A model generated the notes under the pieces. The model saw only the letters and a list, made by a program, of their open reading frames with translations, had not been told where the DNA came from and ran no database searches. This document shows positions 14,501-27,600 of a stretch of 64,000 nucleotides of DNA, piece after piece. Both the position numbers and the translations under genes were made by a program. Source of the DNA: Gymnorhina tibicen (Eukaryota; Chordata; Aves; Passeriformes; Artamidae); assembly GCA_013399875.1 (NCBI GenBank), contig VXAZ01007538.1, positions 248,001-312,000 on the forward strand, given 5' to 3'. Each line of letters opens with the position of its first letter. Within the stretch, counting starts at the first letter, position 1.

Positions 14501-15952
14501 GCAGCATGTGCAGTATCATAAAAACAGTTACAGAAATCTAATATTCAAACAAAATCAAAATACTGCCTGTACCAGGAGCTTTGTTATGCCCCAATTTAGC
14601 AAGAATAATTTTCTGCAGGACATAGACCCCACTGTTTTTAGGAATATACTTTGCGAAATATTCTGAGATCCTCAGTTTTCCTTTCCAACAAGTAGAAGAC
14701 AACAAATTCCAAGTTTTCTCCCAGGAGTTAATTTTTCCCTTACTTTGAGAGTCATTCTTAGTCCCCTCCAGGTATGAAAAAGGTGGTTTGGCATTAGGTA
14801 AGTTCAGTAGTTTGAATTCTGTTTAGGATAGAAACCAAGATAATTTTGAAAAGGTTAGCCAGAGTCTTAGAGTATGATTTCAAGAACTTTTCAGTTTTGC
14901 TAGCAAACAATTTCAAATTCAACATTGCATCATTTTCTGCTGTTAAAACAGACCAACTCTTACAACGTGACCTACAACCAAACGGAAATCTTTTAGTGTA
15001 GCTCTTTTACTGATATGACACAGCCTCTGTTTAAAGAAAGATAGGGTTCAATGTTAAAGACAACCTCATCAAAGCAGCTAGTACAAAATCCGTGTAGAAC
15101 TATTCCTTTACAGAATTGCTTGCTTTTGCTGGCATTCTTTTCTTCAAATGTAAAACAAACGTTTGGCTTTGATAGACACTGACTACTTTCAAGTTACTTG
15201 TTCTTTTATTTCAATTCAAAACTGGCAGACATTCCTTACTAAGGTTGAAAGATTTCCTGCCTGTTTCTAAAGAGAACTCATGGTGGTTTTTGTTACCAAA
15301 TCCTGTACATTTCCATACCCTGAAATTCCAGAAACCGATGATCTGATCGGCATTATGACATCGTTTTGAAAATAAAGCCAAAGAGTTTCTCATTGCTGAT
15401 TAAGAAATTAAATGGCCATCATGCAAAGCTGGCACCCAGAAACAATTTCTACCTGGAGAAGGTTTTAAACAACGGTACCATACTGTTTTCCACAGCTGTC
15501 ATTTGTCAGGACTGAAACCCAGGGTAAGGCACAAGCGCCTCCTCATTTTAAAACGGGAGTTTCCCAATTCAGCTAATCCACAAGGCATCAAGCGGGTCAC
15601 TTGGCCTGTTCCCTCTCACCACCTGTAAATAGTGATTATCCTGTTTATAAACAGACAGCAAAAGGCCTGTAATCACCCAGAGCTCCGACGAGCTCAAACT
15701 TACACTCATCCTTCTGCCGCAACTGAGAGAGGCCAAGTCCGGGCGCCGCAGGGAGGTGAAGGCAGGCCCGGCGGGGCCAGGACGCCTTCCCGCGGCAGCC
15801 GAAGTCCTGGTGTCACCGCGGGGCCGGGCGCTGGCGGCCCCGCAGCCCCGGCACACCCGTAGGCCCTGTAAAGCCGCCCGGGGCGCTCTGACCCAGCGGG
15901 GCGGGGCCGCCTGCCCCGGTTTGCCCTCGGGCGGCGGCCGCGCCCCTCCGGG

Positions 15953-15965
15953 ACTACACTTCCCG
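15953..15965 (+). promoter_or_regulatory. ZNF143/Staf-like or ETS-like site
   Basis: ACTACACTTCCCG resembles the core of the ZNF143 site (ACTACAATTCCCA-type), which is typical of CpG-island promoters of housekeeping and cell-cycle genes. It also contains a reverse-strand GGAAG ETS core. Recognised by eye only. Confidence 0.5.
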
Positions 15966-16026
15966 TCGAGCCCGGCGTCGCAGCAGCGCCTCTCTCCCAG
16001 GAGGCCGCGCGGCGCCGTGCGCTGCC

Positions 16027-16042
16027 ATTGGTCGGATTCGAA
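16027..16042 (+). promoter_or_regulatory. CCAAT box plus CHR (TTCGAA) cell-cycle module
   Basis: An inverted CCAAT box (ATTGG, 16027-16031) is followed 5 nt later by TTCGAA (16037-16042), one of the canonical cell-cycle genes homology region sequences. NF-Y binds the former; the DREAM and MYB-MuvB complexes bind the latter, giving repression in G1 and activation in G2/M. GTCGG just before the CHR could serve as a weak CDE. KIF20B is a mitotic gene, so the module fits its expected expression. Confidence 0.65.
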
Positions 16043-16059
16043 AAGAAGCCGCGGCCGGA

Positions 16060-16096
16060 GGAGAGCGTGAGCCCGGGAGCAGCCGGGGCCGGGCAG
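16060..16096 (+). other. KIF20B: KIF20B exon 1 (5' UTR), start approximate
   Basis: A GC-rich non-coding first exon is inferred from the donor GGGCAG|GTGAGC (GT at 16097-16098), just downstream of the CCAAT/CHR module. The transcription start is not visible and the left boundary is a guess of a few tens of bases. Intron 1 (16097-18463) contains no coding signal. Confidence 0.6.
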
Positions 16097-18463
16097 GTGA
16101 GCGGGGCCGGGGCGTATGGGGACACCGGGCCTCCGCTGGCACAGGGGACGTGGTGGTTGTGGCGCGGGGTTTGCGGAGCCTGGAAGAGGAGTGGGTGGTC
16201 TCCGTGGCGGCGGCGCGGAGGCCTCTCCCCCTGGCTCACCCTGCTGCCATTGCGGTTACGCGGGAGGGGCTGGGAGCAGTTTTCGGTGTGGGCCTACAGG
16301 GCCTGGGTAACCCCGGCCCAGGGCTGTGCTGCTGCCAAAGCCGCGACGGTTGTGTCCCGTAGGAACAGGCAAACAGTGCAAAGCCTGGAAGTGAAGGGTT
16401 GATACCTGCCGAGAGGAAAGTGTCCTTTTGTTTTTTTTTTTTAAGGTGTAAAGGCTGATGCTTTAGCTTTTATGTAAGCTGCCATCCTTATTGTGTGGTT
16501 TGGAGCTCTTTCTAATTTTTTTTGTTCTGCCTGGCAGCACCATAGGCTGTGTGTGTGTGCTGTGAGCGTGCTTTGCTGTGTGGGCCGCTGGGGATCCCCT
16601 TCTTTTAGGGTGTTTACAGTTATAAATTCTATTGCCACAGTTATCAGGCTTATAATAACACATCCTAAGATACGAGTACCTTTTAGTGCCTGCAGCCGGG
16701 CCATATAGTTGTTCACACCAGAATACCTGAAGTATTTACAGTGCTGTGTGACTCAACGTGGAGTCAGATAAACAGTCCACACCTTGGGCTTTGCACTCTG
16801 TAAGTGCTTGAACCTCACTGTTCTGGCCACTGGGCTGTGCGAATACTTTTAGTTCTGCCTTTGTATACACAGCTTAATGTTTGTCTTTTGCTCCTTAAGG
16901 AAAAAGATGCAGAATGAGAGCATAATCTTGACAAATCATACTTTAAGCTTAGATTTAAAGCAGTTAAATGCCAGTCATCTAACAAATATGTTTCCTGTGA
17001 AGGACTGATAAGAGTTTTGCAGTGTGGCTTTGTGTAGCTGATGAATAAGACTTCCAGATCGTGATAGCACAGGTATGTTTCTTTCTAACAGTAGCTTATT
17101 CACAGGTCAGTCTTTGTTCAAGCCATGATGATATTTCAGGCCAAGTTTTTCATACAGATGCCTGGCCAAAAAAAAAACAGATTAGAAGATACAAAGTAAA
17201 CATTGGTGCTTAGTTTATGTATAGCTTTATCTCATTTGCAGCCTTGTGGCATTTGTCTAACTGCTTAAAGTGGTGTACGGCTTTTACAGCCTAGATAGGA
17301 AGACTGAGCCCTTAAAGTGTTTTGACACTGAAGTGCAGACATATCTCAGGTTTTATGCTGGGGGAAATTATAACGGGACTGCATTATAGGCAGGAAACCA
17401 ACACTCTTCCTGAGCAAAAGGGTTTTGAACCGGCCCTACTCTGTCCATTGCTTTAATGAACACTGCACGTTCTCCATTAGTATTTAGTAAAACAATTTAT
17501 ATGCTTTGCTGTAGCCTAGACATGACAATGTATCACTGAAAGACCATTGAATTGTTGTGTCCAAAGCTTCAAAATGTAGGCAGTCACGCGGTAGGTGTCT
17601 GATTGCTGAATCCCTTGCTGCCATAGTCTATTAGTAATCACCCAGTGGGTTATTTTAACTTGATCTGTAAAAAAAGCTGCCACATCGCATCTGTAATATC
17701 ACAGGAAAAATCAATAGGAGAGTAAAGTTCAGGAAAAAAAGTTAATATTTTAAGATAAAATGCCCTTTTTAAAGGTTGTTTTGAAATTTACTTGTCAACT
17801 ATCAACACTGAATCATTTTACTTTTATTATCTATAGCAAATTTTCACTGCTTAAATTGTGAAATGCACAAAAATAAGTAAATTATAGATTAATAAATTAA
17901 TTGCTGAGCTGTAAAGTTACTAAAAAGCAATACTTTAACTTGTACTCTGACATGAGGTTTTCTAACTTACTTGTGCCCCTTTAATAGCTTAAAATTATCT
18001 ATTAGTCTTTGGAATGTCTCTGAACTGGGTCTTGTATTAAGCTACATTGTGTTATCTTTATAGTGACAAGTATTTGTCAGGTCCTGCAGAGATAACCATG
18101 GCATTCTAAATGGACACTATAATGGGATGATGAAGTTGATGTGGAATTTGGGTTTTTTTAAGTTTTATCTTTATTGTCAGACATGGTTTTTAGCAAGTTT
18201 GTGGTCCGTAAGGCTTTTCCCTGGTAAACGTTTGCTTTCCATTTAAAGAAGAGTGGCTGTTCTTGATTCATGATGCAAACCCCCCTGCAGGCCCCTCCCC
18301 AGCCATCAGAAAATTGCTATGTAAATTACAAATAGGATGAAGAAAGCTTTCTCCTTAAAAAAATTGCAATTACCAGTTTCACATTGACCCGTCTTCTAAG
18401 GGACTTCAGGAGCTCTATGTTTTATGATCAGAGAGCACAAAATAGTTTTATTTTATTTTGCAG

Positions 18464-18620
18464 AATGGAACCGACTTTGGATAATGATAAGTTTTACAGA
18501 CCATCCTATATTGCTAGCATTGAGCCGTCTCCAAGAGCAGGACCAGTAAGTGTAGAAGATATTAAAACAGATCTCTCCTCTGAATTTTCTTTGGTTTCTT
18601 CAGGCTCAGACACAAGCCAG
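18464..18620 (+). CDS. KIF20B: KIF20B exon 2, residues 1-52 (start codon 18465)
   Basis: Acceptor TTTTGCAG and donor CAG|GTAAGA. The ATG at 18465-18467 opens with MEPTLDND, and the exon includes YRPSYIAS and SSEFSLVSS, which parallel RPSYVFS and SHEFSLVA of human KIF20B. An upstream in-frame ATG at 18384 lies in intron sequence and is not the start. Ends in phase 0. Confidence 0.92.
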
Positions 18621-21600
18621 GTAAGAAAACTTTACTGTTTGGATATTTATTTTTTAAAACATAAGCTTGGTCCTTTCATAGATAAGAATAGTCAGAATTT
18701 TACAGAGAAGATGAAAAGCTTCTTTGTAATTTTTTGAAGAGATGCATAGGATTTAGACTAAGTTGTGTGGCACTTGTCGATTCCCTATTGGGCACATCAC
18801 TTTTCTGTGAATGAGGCTGATTGCCAGTTCATAGAATGTTTTTGTTGGCCTGAATGCAGTGTTTACATATATGAGCTGCAAGATTAACTTACCACAGCAA
18901 ACTTCTGCAGGGGCCTAAGCACTTGTAAAAACTGATGTAGTGAAGTAGTTTTGATTCCCATGTTATCAAATAAATCTCTTCAAAACAGCCTGATGAAATA
19001 AAACTGCTTTAACATGCTAATTATCAAGAAAAAAACCAAATTTCTAACTGTTTTAATTTTTTTTTTTTTAAGAGGAGCAGTTTGGAATCCAGGGGACACA
19101 TACAAGTTTGCCTGCGTATCAGGCCATTTACATCACTGGAAAGAGAAAATGGATCGCAGGTGTGACATTTATTTAGTTTAAAAACACTTAAAATTCATTT
19201 TGTGGGATTTTTTGTTTGTTTCCCTGTAAGCTGAGCTCTTTATAGTCTCTTCATGCCTTCATTGCTTGTTTCCTTTTAATAGGACTGTGTTTCACTTGAA
19301 GACTCAACAAATATCGTACTGAAGCCCCCCCAACACTATTTGAGTAGACTAAGTGAAAAAACTGCAGGACAGATGTTACAGAAGTTCACTTTTTCACAAG
19401 TAAATGAGTTGTCTTTTAAAAGTTTTTTGATTTATTTCTGGTGCAGATTGTTTTAACTTACATTATTGAATACCAAGCAAACTATATTTTGTAACTTTAT
19501 AGTCTTTAAGATTATAAACAAACAGAATTTAAAAGATGTTTTAAAAGTCTCTAATAATTGCTCAAAGTATAAATATTTCTTGGTAATACTCAGGTGTTTG
19601 GACCTGAAACAACCCAAGAAGAATTCTTTGAAGGTACCATGAGGCAACCAGTGCAAGATTTCCTAGATGGATATAATCGTCTTGTCTTTACATATGGTGT
19701 TACAAATGCTGGGAAAACGTACACTTTCCAAGGTATGAGTAGAAAGGAGTTCTTCTTGAGAGCACTTTTTTTCTTTTTTTTTTTTTTAAGTAACGATTTC
19801 TTCTAGCAGAAACATTATAACTTTTCCTTGATTTAAATTGTAGTCTCTATACATTTGCTTCTCTTGAATATTAATAGTCTTTGAAAGTCTCCTTCTATAT
19901 CAAATTTAACTGCCAACAGATGGAGTCACTACCAGAGTTAATGTAAACACATAGTCATATTACTTTGTAAGGCTCTATCATTTCAACCAGGTATGTGTGA
20001 TCTTTCTATTTTTCTCCAAGTATCTAGTATGCCAGGGATGAGGGGGAGTTGGAAAAAATACATGTTCTGTACAACAGGATTTGAAAAGTGTATGTTGCTC
20101 TATACCAAACTAACATTTTCTTGAGTTTTTATTATTATTATAAAGGTTATATGCACAAATAAGAAATAATATTTGAGTGTTTCAATTACTATAGGCAGAG
20201 AATAAGCGTTTTGAAACATGTTTTATTATTTTCATGTATTTCTGTCTTGGCTTGAGTTCCCAAGCTTAATAATATCCTAGGAAGCCTTGTCTCCTGGTGC
20301 ACTATTTCTGTTCTTTTAAAGCTCTATATCCTTTCTGGTCAGAAGATGTCATTCTTCAGTTATTTTTCAAAGCATTTTAACAAACGAGGTGATGTGATTC
20401 GCATGGAAACAGTTTCTCCTGTAATGAAATGGCAGATCTGGATGCCATACCACTTACTTTGTATAAAGAAATAGTAGAAGGACAGTGAGTTGTGTCACGT
20501 GAAACTGATCTTTATGTAAGTGACATTATTTTCTAAGCAATTTTCTGTTAGCTGGATTATAGTTAAAGACCACTGCCAGTACTTTCAGTTATCATTTGTC
20601 TGGAGCAATAATGGGATATTCTTTTCTGTCCTAATAAATAAAGGTAAGTAACAAAAACCCCAACAGTTCATCATGTGTACAGTCCCCTGTGCTTGACTAG
20701 TTTGGGGTATATTGTGTGGGTTTTCAAGAATTTTTGATTGACATCTTTTTAGACTAGAAGCTTTTTCATGGTATTATATTTTTAGGACTTTGATAAAAAT
20801 TGGCAGGGCAGAATGTTGCTTACTGGGTGCCATGATTTACTCTTCTCTTATTGCACTTTAACATTGGAGTCTGTATTCAGTCAGTGGCAAAGGTCCTAAG
20901 TGAAGGATGAAGCAGATTTTCAGGACTTTTCCTCGTTCACCAGTGACTGTTCCTTTGTTCATGTTAGGTTGAATTACAACTGGCACTGCCATATGCAAAA
21001 AATTATTAGATGGGAGATGAGGAGAAACAAATGTGATGCAAGAGTACTTGAATTTAATGTGGTATTTGGCTACTAGCTAGGGGTTTGAGTGCCAACAAAC
21101 TTTTATATAAGTTCTGACTTAGGTGGCACAGCTAGGGCTGTAACTATTGAGTGTCCATCTGTCTCAAAAGCAGGAGAAATTATCAGCATGAGACAGAACA
21201 GTAGTTCCTCTTCCACCCTTCCCTTTTCTCTGGGAAATCTAATGTAAGTGAACCCTTTTTAAGGTTGCATTTGGATTCAGAAAGATCAAATGTACACTGG
21301 GCTTTTATTTGACTCCTTGTCTTTTAGGTACAAAAGTAGTCTATTCAGAGCAAAGAGTCTGGGACAGGGAAAGGAATGAGTCTTTGCAAGGCTTCTAGGA
21401 ACTCTTTTGGAGGTTCTGTGGAATTAGTACAGGACTGCAGCTAAGACATCATTCATGGGTTGTATTTCAAGATTACTTCCTTGAGAGAGTGAAGGCAGCT
21501 TATGAAATACAGTTTAAAAATTGCAAATCTTTATCAAATGCCTGTTGGTCGTGGAGGTTTCTTTTAATTTGTTTTTTTTTGTTTATTTGTCTCTTAAGAC

Positions 21601-24600
21601 TAAGCTTATGCAAAATACTCCAGTAGTTTTTGTGTTATCTTATACCCATTACTGATACAGAGCATGAACTGTTCCTGAAAGCCAAATACTTTTCTAAACT
21701 CTGTAATGATATTTTTGTTACCTTGAATACAAAGAAAACTCCTTCATGCTGTAAGTTGTCTCCGAACTCCTCATGTATGCCTTGAGGTTCATATTAGCTT
21801 TCTGTCCTCATTTATCTGTATACCTTATAATAGTTGGATTTTTCTTTTGTATGTCCTTTCAGGGACAGAAGATGATGTTGGTATTCTGCCAAGGACTATG
21901 GATATGTTGTTTAAAAGCATTCAAGGAAAGCTATACACAGCAATGGATCTCAAACCGTATCGGTGTAGAGATTATATAAAGCTGACTGAAAACCAAGTGA
22001 GAGAAGAAACTGCTATTAAAAATTCACTACTTCGTCTAATAAAAGAGGTAGAGGAGCACTTCTTTCTATATTGATGAGTACATGCATCTTTAGACAGCTC
22101 CATGTTCTTCATGTTCAGTGGAAAGGGACTGTCTGTATTTAACCACGGACATGTCTACTTGCTGGCAGCCAGCTGTTCATATTAGCAGTAGATCTGATGA
22201 ACCCTGTGCTACTGGGGATTTTTGTCTCATGGCTGAATAATTCATGGACATGTAAACTGTAAGCTTTTTTTCCCTTTTTCCTGTAGCTTGGGCACCTGAT
22301 AATTTATCCTCTGGGATTACTAGTGTTTAATAAGAACTGAATGTAAATAGTCCCCTCTCTGTTTGTGGGGATGGTAGTAGGTCTGATCCTTTAAAGAACA
22401 TACTGTCTTTCAGGATACTTGCAAGAAATTAATAGTTTTGAGGTCCCTTTCAGTTGGACAAATACCCTTAAAGGAAGCAAAAATATGTTTGAAACAGCAG
22501 AGCTATAAAGCTAGTGGACTTAAATGTTTGAATAAAAGACGGGTTTCTGCTGGACTTTTTTCTTACAGCTCACTGTTGAGCAGTCCAGAAATACACTCCA
22601 GTTTTAGGAGTTGACTGAAATTCTGAAGCTGTTTAGTCCAATTACAGTTATGGGGGATTTGTATTTTGTATAACCATACCTTTTTCTCAGTGTCTTTTAA
22701 TTCTGAAATGAGTGGAATAATATAAAATAAAACTGAGCATACATTAGTATTTGGAACTAGAAAGGTACTATTTTGATTTTTGTTGGGTTGGTTTTTTGGG
22801 GGTTTTTAAATTGTTTTTAACAAAAAGAATTAAGCATTTCCTTTGTGGTATGCTAGGTTGTAATAGCTAGTGTTGAAAGGAATGGATGTATCTGTTGCCT
22901 TGATTTTTATCCGTTAGTTTACTGGTCTCTAGTGTGGAAGGTAGGTGGCAGCAAAATTCTGTGACTTCCAAAGCACAGGAGTAAGTTAAATCTAGCTCTG
23001 TCAGCTTTCAGAAGGGACTTGAGAAAAACCTTTCATGTGTGTTTGAATGCACCTTCTAGTTTCTGAAACTGTTTATAAGAACAACACTTAAACCCCCTAA
23101 TTTGCTGGCAAAGTTTGCATCTACTGCAAGAGAAGTTTGGGTGGGTGTTTTATATGTAAAAAGCTTAAGACCTAAAATTTTTATTTGAAAAATGTATTAT
23201 GAAATCTACTCTTGACAAAACACTAAAACAACAAACTAAACCTGTTTTTTATTTTGTGTTAGTTCTCTTAAGCGTGCTTACTTCAGTAGATGGATTTCAT
23301 TTCTTTAGGCACTTTCACTTCTTTAGGCAGTTCTGTGTCTGAAAAAACCTAACTAACCAAAACTAAGACTAGGAAGGGAGTGTATGTATGAAGCTCCTAA
23401 GCTCTAGCTATAGGCATTTGTTTTACTTTTTTTTTAATAGTTCAGCAAAAGGAAAATTTCTTTCTCTTACTAAAACCTGGACTTTATTTCAACTGTATAA
23501 TTTATTTTGAGCATGTATCATGAACCAGTAAGTTGCTCATTTCAGTTTTTAAGTGAATGAGTGTTCTGCATTTACCTCTGTTTCTGAGGTTTGGCCTAGT
23601 AAGCTGTAAAAATATGAAGTCCAGTATTAGCAAAATACCAATAATAAAAAAATTCAGAGTTCGCTGGATTTACCAGGTTAAGACTAATATGTAAACTGCA
23701 ACTGGACTCCTGAAATCATCCTGCTGAATCGCCCTGTTTCTGTGTGGGTTCCCACCCCTCTAGTTTTCTGTGACTAGACTGCTTCCAATTCAGCCAGCTG
23801 AAATGCTATATACTGATGTAAGGGAAGTGGCAGGGGTGGGTATTGAGGTAAGAACAGCTCTGTCAATAGCAGTGTACAGGTGCATTGAACTAGACCTGAT
23901 GTGTGCCAGGATCTTTCCATTGGCATATTGCAACCATACTATATTCCCATCTAGTTATACAACAGAGCAGCTAGAAATAACTTGTGCTGTCAACAATGTA
24001 TTTTAAAGTTTGTTTTCTTTTTGTAGGCAGACCACCAGATTAGCACCAGCAACAAAGCACCTATGGATTCTAAGGGTATGTTTTATATAAAAGGTTTGCA
24101 ATTAAAGCTGACAAAGAAGCTTTCTAAGGTCGATAACTGACTTCTGGCCTATGTTAATAACATGACTACTTGTCAATTTTATATGCCTGTGAATTGGATG
24201 GCAAGCAAATAATTTGGGCAGAAAACTCAATGATAAAGTGGTTAGAAGAATACCTGAACAGGCATTAAATAAGCTGAAGTTATAGCAAAGGAAAGTAGTA
24301 ACCTGACAGGCTTTTAGAGTACCTATATGTAATTATATTAACTTAATTCCAGCATTTAAAAAACTACCTAGATACTAAGTTTGCTTTAAAAAGTCAAAAT
24401 GAAGTGTCTTGTCAGTTTAATTCTGTCTTCTAAAGATACTGAAGAGACATAGCTAATTTTAACCAAGCTGTACGTGTTTGATAGAAGTTAAAAGCAGAAA
24501 AGGAAGCAGTAGGTGTCTCCTGCAAATATGTAAGTTAAGCATGTGACTTCCAGATATTTAAGAAAGGGTGCGGGAACGTCAATAGATTTTGAATGGGTTA

Positions 24601-27600
24601 AGTGTTTTTTTAGAAGGTTGCTGTAGTACCAATTTTTATTTACTAATTTTGTAATGAAACTCACTTTACTAGGTCTATAGTGACTTGTAATATTTCTTAC
24701 TTGGCAGATTTGGAAGATATCTCAAAAGACTCAGAACAATCTATCACAGCTGCAAGAAATTACATCAAGTTTTCTGTTTGGGTTTCATTTTTTGAGATTT
24801 ACAATGAATGTTTTTATGATCTACTGATTCCTATATCAAATGACAAGAAAAGAAAAACACTACGCCTTGCTCAAGATATCAAGGGATGTTCTTTTGTGAA
24901 AGGTGAATAGAATACATTGCAAATTGACCAATCTAATTTGAAAAGTTGGTCTACCTGTAATGATGTTTACATTAGAAAACTCAAAATAATAACAAAATTA
25001 TTAAAATCTACATACATAGAGGTGTCTATACCTTTAGTACTGTTTTGTCTTTACTCTTGACTGTAACTTTTAAAAGCCTCTGCACTCCACTGCCTTGATA
25101 TTTCTTTGAAATGGGAGAAATATTGGAAACGATTGACAAATTTTTTAGTGGTTTGCTTTTTTCCCTTTTCATAAAAAAACATGCCAATAGTTCTTAACTG
25201 TATTTATAATTGGCTCAACAGTTTTTTAGGTTTTTGTTTCTGGGCCTTTTTCAGTGTAGAGGAGCAGACTTCAGACATATAGTCATCATATTGCAGACAA
25301 AATTTGTTTGATCTTTTTCAGTTAAGTTGATGGCCCTGAAAGATAACCATATGACTTCCCCTTCCTCCCATTTCCCTCCCCACCTGACTGTGGTATAAAA
25401 TAAGGAAGCTGTTCAGATAGAGTTCTGCCTTGCCGAGTATGACTATAGGGCTTTCTACTCATATTACTCATTTCTGCTCATTAAAAAGACCTTACTTTTT
25501 TGACTTGTCTGTGCTCAGGCTAAGGTTGCTCACTTAATTTGAATGGAACATACTTAATGTGGTAATAGAATGATGAAATCATGTGATGTACTTGCCTTTC
25601 CTTTCCTATGAGAGGAGACATTTTTATGATTTGTCATCATATAACTTCTGTCTGAAGCAGGTGTAGTAAAATGTTTCTGTGCCTAAATACAGTGTCCTTG
25701 CTGTGCATACACTATCCCCATAATGCTTATTTTGGTAATGTTATCTAAAAAATTATCATATTTGTTCTTCCTGAAGATCTGCAGTGGGTTCAGATTTCTG
25801 ACTCTAAAGAAGCTTTTAGACTTCTAAAACTGGGCTTGAAACACCAGAGTATTGCAAGCACTAAACTAAATAATTGCTCCAGCAGAAGGTAAGAAACGTT
25901 TTGAATAGCACTGGGCATAGGCTGATGTGTGGGAGGAAGGAGAAACTAAAATATGGCTTGTGGTTTTTGGGAAGGGGAAGAGGCTTTAACAAGGTCTGGA
26001 TTTCTAGGTTTCAGTTTTGGTGTCCTTTAGCAGTATGTGACACAATGCTTGATGCCAAAGGGATTCAATCCTTCACTAAGATGAATATGTACTAAAGCTC
26101 ACAGTATTTTATCAAATACTATACAAAAGCACTTTACTTAATGCCATCTAAATATTTGAGGAAAAGCAAAATACATATGTGCTACATAAATGTCTCTTTA
26201 AAAGTTTGTATCTGGTTGTATATGCTTAGGTATGTTGACAGATCCAATAACATTTTGAACATATGTTGTGAAAGCTAAAAATATTTTGAAAGTATTGGTC
26301 TACTTTATCACTTCTCTGCTGATTTCAATTTCTCCTTTTAGTCACAGCATATTCACAGTTAAAGTACTAAAAATTGAAGATTCAGGAGTGCCAAGGGTGA
26401 CCCGAGTCAATGAGTAAGTTGAGAACAGTCTTTTGTGATGCAGTTGTTAATTATCTTCCATGTTGATGTATTGGTACTGCACCCAGCGCTCACTGGCAGA
26501 GCCTCCTGCACGTATGGTGTCTCCCCACTTCTACCCTTGTATGGTACTTGGCCCTCTCCCTCAAGCCATCAGGTTGCAATGCTGTTCTGTCTTGTCACCT
26601 CTGTTCAACACAAGGTTCTGCTAGACTTCTTTACTCCTGAACTCCTGCAAGTCCCCAGAAGGAAGAGGATGAAGAGGTGGATGGGGTGGAATAGGAAGTA
26701 TGTTGGGTAAATATTCAGCAGGAAATAGTGGGAAATTTGATTAGGGAATCAAACTTCAGAAGGATGAGGAAAAGTGATCATTTTTAAAAGTGGATAATTT
26801 GTGCATCTTTAAGGTAAATACAGTGATTTTTTCTTTTCCTTGTCTGTATTCAGATTGTCATTGTGTGATCTTGCTGGTTCTGAAAGATACACCAAGACCC
26901 GCAATGAGGGTGACAGATTGAAAGAGAGTGGAAATATAAATACCTCTCTCCTGACTCTAGGCAAGTGTATTAATGCACTCAAGAACTGTCAACAGTCAAA
27001 GTAAGTCCTTTTATGAATTGCCAACTGGCTGTGGTTTTTAGGTATTTCCTACAATGTTTAAAATGTAAAATAGTAACACTTAAATTTTTGGTAGAAAAAA
27101 TGTATAGATTACTGAAGTCTATACTGTAGTCTTGTTGATGTACCAAAGTTATCTTTAAACTTGCCTTGTTTTTTCAATTAAATAATTTAAATTATAACAT
27201 CCTTTAAACATGCTATTGTAGATGTTAGCAATTTTACTTACTTGTTCTGAGCTTGGCTTATCAAAGAAACTTTGGAATAAATTTAAATTTAAAATTTAAA
27301 TCTAAAACACCCTTGTCACTACTGTCATAGTAAGAGTGAAATTTTCAAGTCCGGTGGCAGGATAGCTCTTACACTTACTGGAATTACTAAACTTCTGATC
27401 ATCTGTTCTTTTGTCTGTTAAAGGTTGCAGCAGCACATACCCTTTCGGGAAAGTAAGTTAACTCATTTCCTTCAAGGATTCTTCAGTGGAAAGGGGAAGG
27501 TGTACATGATAGTAAACATAAGCAAATGTGCTTCAGCATACGAGGAAACACTCAATGTGCTAAAGTTCTCAGCCATTGCACAAAAAGTAAGTGTGTTGTA

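Larger units (their letters stand above)
1..15680. other. Upstream non-coding region
   Basis: AT-rich DNA with only short chance ORFs, one CR1 copy and low-complexity tracts. In mammals PANK1 lies upstream of KIF20B in the opposite orientation, but none of its conserved pantothenate-kinase exons could be recognised here. Any PANK1 copy must lie outside the window. Confidence 0.6.
15690..16400. promoter_or_regulatory. CpG-island promoter of KIF20B
   Basis: Very GC- and CpG-rich block in otherwise AT-rich DNA, spanning the inferred start of KIF20B. It contains a TTCCCGC E2F-like site (15787-15793), a ZNF143-like motif, a CCAAT box and a CHR element. Unmethylated CpG islands of this sort often start transcripts in both directions; no antisense gene could be recognised to its left. 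Confidence 0.9.

Noticed and set aside
1..15680. Search for PANK1 exons, the expected mammalian neighbour
   Set aside because: None of the conserved motifs such as the DIGGTL segment or later pantothenate-kinase exons were seen on the minus strand.
15706..16239. Several overlapping 60-177 codon ORFs on both strands of the CpG island
   Set aside because: Arginine/proline/glycine/alanine-rich translations in several frames at once, as GC-rich DNA gives by chance. No domain recognised.
18384..18464. In-frame upstream ATG before KIF20B exon 2
   Set aside because: The sequence between it and the exon is a pyrimidine-rich acceptor tract ending TTTTGCAG, so it is intron. The ATG at 18465 matches the family start.
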